From Lentisphaeria bacterium (GTDB lineage: Bacteria > Verrucomicrobiota > Lentisphaeria > Victivallales > UBA1829): 7,375 nt of DNA. Of this stretch, positions 5,751-7,375 are shown in pieces. Numbering within the stretch: the stretch's first letter is position 1; each line of letters starts with the position of its first letter. The position numbers and the translations under genes are program-made. The notes beneath the pieces were generated by a model. It saw only the letters and a program-made list of their open reading frames with translations. It did not search any database and was not told the DNA's origin. The stretch is from assembly GCA_019408975.1 (NCBI GenBank), contig DXVA01000180.1:1-7375 (forward strand), given 5' to 3'.

Positions 5751-7375
5751 TTAGAATTTGACCACGCTGTAACAATCATCCGCTCCGTTCCCGCTGGATT
5801 GTTTCCATTCGAACGGCGGGAAAATATCCTTGAAGTCCTCCGTCAGAAGATCGGTGCGCGTCACGAAGTAGACTTCTCTGCCTTTTTCCTTTTCCGACCG
5901 GATCAGTTTCTGAAGCCCCTCAAGGTCCGGAATGAAACGGTGTTCCGCATCCGGATACGCCAGCCCGTATTTGATCTCGCCTTTGGAGAGGAAAATATAG
6001 GCGTCCGAACGTTTATAGGTCCAGCAGACATCCTGAAAGGGGCGGCGGAACGTGATCAGCGTGGCATCCGCCGGAATCGGAATCGTCGCCAGATACTCGG
6101 AAGGCGCCTTGCGTTCCGCCACGACATCGGGGAAAATAAAATGCGAGCATACGATCACATAGAGGAAGCCGAAAATATAAAGCGTGATTTTGCGCTCCGG
6201 CGGAGTATTCTTCGACAGTGCGGCAAACATGAAAACTGCCCAGAGGATGGCGGCAAGCACAATCATGATATATTTTACGAGTTCTTCGTGAGAGTAGAGT
6301 CTTACCGGCCATCCCGTGAACTGATTGACGCTCAAACCGACGGCACCGACGATCAGCACCGCCGAAAACAGGATGGCGGTGATCTTGAAACTCAGCATGC
6401 TTTTCTTTTCAATGAAGAACCGTTCCGAAAGTCCTGCCGCGATCAGGATTGCGAGAGGCGCGAAGCAGGGCAGGATATAGGTTGCGAGTTTTCCGCTGGA
6501 CAGTGAGAAGAACAGAAAGGGCATCAGAAAACAGCAGAAACTGTATTTCAGCAGTTTGCTGGAAAAAACAGTCTTCCGCAGTCCGAGCACTATGTCGGGA
6601 ATCATGACGACCCATTGGAGCATTCCCAGCAGGAGCACCGGAATGAAATAGAAAAAAGGTTCGCTGTGCTGTGCCTTTTCCTGCCCGAAGAACCGCTGGA
6701 TATGCTCGACGAATACAAAGTAGCGCCAGTAATCCGGCTGAGCCTGATGCACTGCAATCGCCCAGGGTGCAGAAATTACGATGACGCCCAGCAGGGGAAG
6801 CCACGGCAGAATCAGAAGCTCCTTCCAGCGTTTTTCCCAGAGAAGGTAAGGGACAATGCAGACCGCGGGGACGGCAAATGCCAGAAAACCTTTCGTCAGG
6901 AAAGCACAGCCGCACATGACGCCGGAGAGAAACAGAAGCCCCCACTTCTTCCTGCGGGAACAGTTCTCATCAATGGCGAGGAAAAAGAACGCCGTCGTCG
7001 CCGTCAGGAAAAAAGTCAGGATCGGGTCGAGGATCGCAACTGATCCAAGCACAAAGACAAGGGGAAAGGTCAGATAGACTGCTGCGGCGAACAGCGCGTT
7101 CCTGCGGTCGAGGTAACGCAGGGCAAGGAAAAATACCAGAAACGCGCTGCCGAGCGTCGCAAGCATCCCCGGCAGGCGCAGGGCGAAGGCATTCTGCCCG
7201 AACAGTTTCATGGAGACCGCCCAGAGCCAGTATCCCATCGGAGGCTTCTCGAAATAACGGACCCCGTTCAAGGTCGGGGACACCCAGTCGCCGGCGGCAA
7301 TCATTTCCCGAGCGATTTCGGCATAACGGGATTCATCGGGTGCCATCAGCGGGCGCCCGCCGATCGGCAGGATGA
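5751..7375 (-). CDS. arnT: ArnT-like lipid A aminoarabinose transferase / GT-C glycosyltransferase, 5' end outside window
   Basis: This is a polytopic inner-membrane enzyme of the GT83/PMT superfamily, which moves a sugar from a polyprenyl-phosphate carrier to an acceptor on the periplasmic side. The frame is open to the right edge (ILPIGGRPL precedes the ATG at 7346), so 540 residues are visible and about 18 N-terminal residues, mostly the first membrane helix, are missing. Numbering from the ATG at 7346: the catalytic motif PDESRYAEIAREM has Asp4, YFEKPPMGYW has metal/substrate residues Glu33-Lys34, and LDP has Asp107. The Asp4-Glu33 and Asp4-Asp107 spacings equal those of Asp55, Glu84 and Asp158 in the Cupriavidus ArnT structure. 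WRYFVFVEHIQRF (207-219), AQH (225-227) and SSGKLATYILPCF (283-295) also follow ArnT. Around ten membrane helices precede a soluble C-terminal domain with GEIKYGLAYPDAEHRF (456-471), very close to E. coli ArnT. No other arn gene is in view, so the sugar could be another one. It ends 89 bp before the ROK gene and is probably a separate unit. Confidence 0.88.
   Translation of the reverse strand, partial: ILPIGGRPLMAPDESRYAEIAREMIAAGDWVSPTLNGVRYFEKPPMGYWLWAVSMKLFGQNAFALRLPGMLATLGSAFLVFFLALRYLDRRNALFAAAVYLTFPLVFVLGSVAILDPILTFFLTATTAFFFLAIDENCSRRKKWGLLFLSGVMCGCAFLTKGFLAFAVPAVCIVPYLLWEKRWKELLILPWLPLLGVIVISAPWAIAVHQAQPDYWRYFVFVEHIQRFFGQEKAQHSEPFFYFIPVLLLGMLQWVVMIPDIVLGLRKTVFSSKLLKYSFCCFLMPFLFFSLSSGKLATYILPCFAPLAILIAAGLSERFFIEKKSMLSFKITAILFSAVLIVGAVGLSVNQFTGWPVRLYSHEELVKYIMIVLAAILWAVFMFAALSKNTPPERKITLYIFGFLYVIVCSHFIFPDVVAERKAPSEYLATIPIPADATLITFRRPFQDVCWTYKRSDAYIFLSKGEIKYGLAYPDAEHRFIPDLEGLQKLIRSEKEKGREVYFVTRTDLLTEDFKDIFPPFEWKQSSGNGADDCYSVVKF

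Noticed and set aside
5652..6506. 284-codon + strand frame antisense to the ArnT-like gene
   Set aside because: The opposite strand encodes a clear ArnT-like protein; this translation is rich in charged residues with no domain.

Overview
The window most likely comes from a Gram-negative bacterium of the PVC superphylum, with Lentisphaerae/Victivallales as the best guess. This is inference. The clues are a DUF4838-like protein with a CBM9-like tail, a type common in polysaccharide-degrading Lentisphaerae, Planctomycetes and Bacteroidetes. There is also a zinc-motif ROK kinase of the 'NDGDLGTLSEY' type, moderately high GC, and an inner-membrane lipid A glycosyltransferase that implies an outer membrane. 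No mobile element, CRISPR array, tRNA or rRNA is visible, and the window is almost fully coding.

Layout. On the + strand, 1-908 is the 3' end of a probable secreted carbohydrate-active protein (DUF4838-like remnant plus CBM9-like domain). It converges on a minus-strand block, and the 80-bp gap between them holds a strong hairpin (933-967) that probably insulates both transcripts. The minus strand then reads, in transcription order from the right edge: an ArnT-like GT-C glycosyltransferase (7375 to 5751, 5' end cut by the window edge), an 89-bp gap, then a tight three-gene cluster of ROK sugar kinase (5661 to 4681), Ppx/GppA-like exopolyphosphatase (4688 to 3156) and polyphosphate kinase PPK1 (3142 to 989). 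The ROK and ppx genes overlap by about 8 nt, and ppx and ppk1 are 13 nt apart with the ppk1 ribosome site abutting the ppx stop codon. The three are therefore very probably one operon.

How the genes fit together. PPK1 makes polyphosphate reversibly from ATP, and the Ppx-like protein would degrade it or sense it. The translationally linked ROK kinase places sugar phosphorylation under the same control. ATP is the expected phosphate donor for this ROK type, but the linkage makes a sugar/polyphosphate connection worth testing. The Ppx-like protein is the most divergent member: its second phosphate loop and its HD-like motif both depart from the usual pattern. A Pho-box-like direct repeat lies just upstream of the ROK gene, though its position is awkward for activation. 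The ArnT-like gene is probably a separate unit. I saw no clear evidence of an undescribed system; the operon and the divergent Ppx are the best leads.
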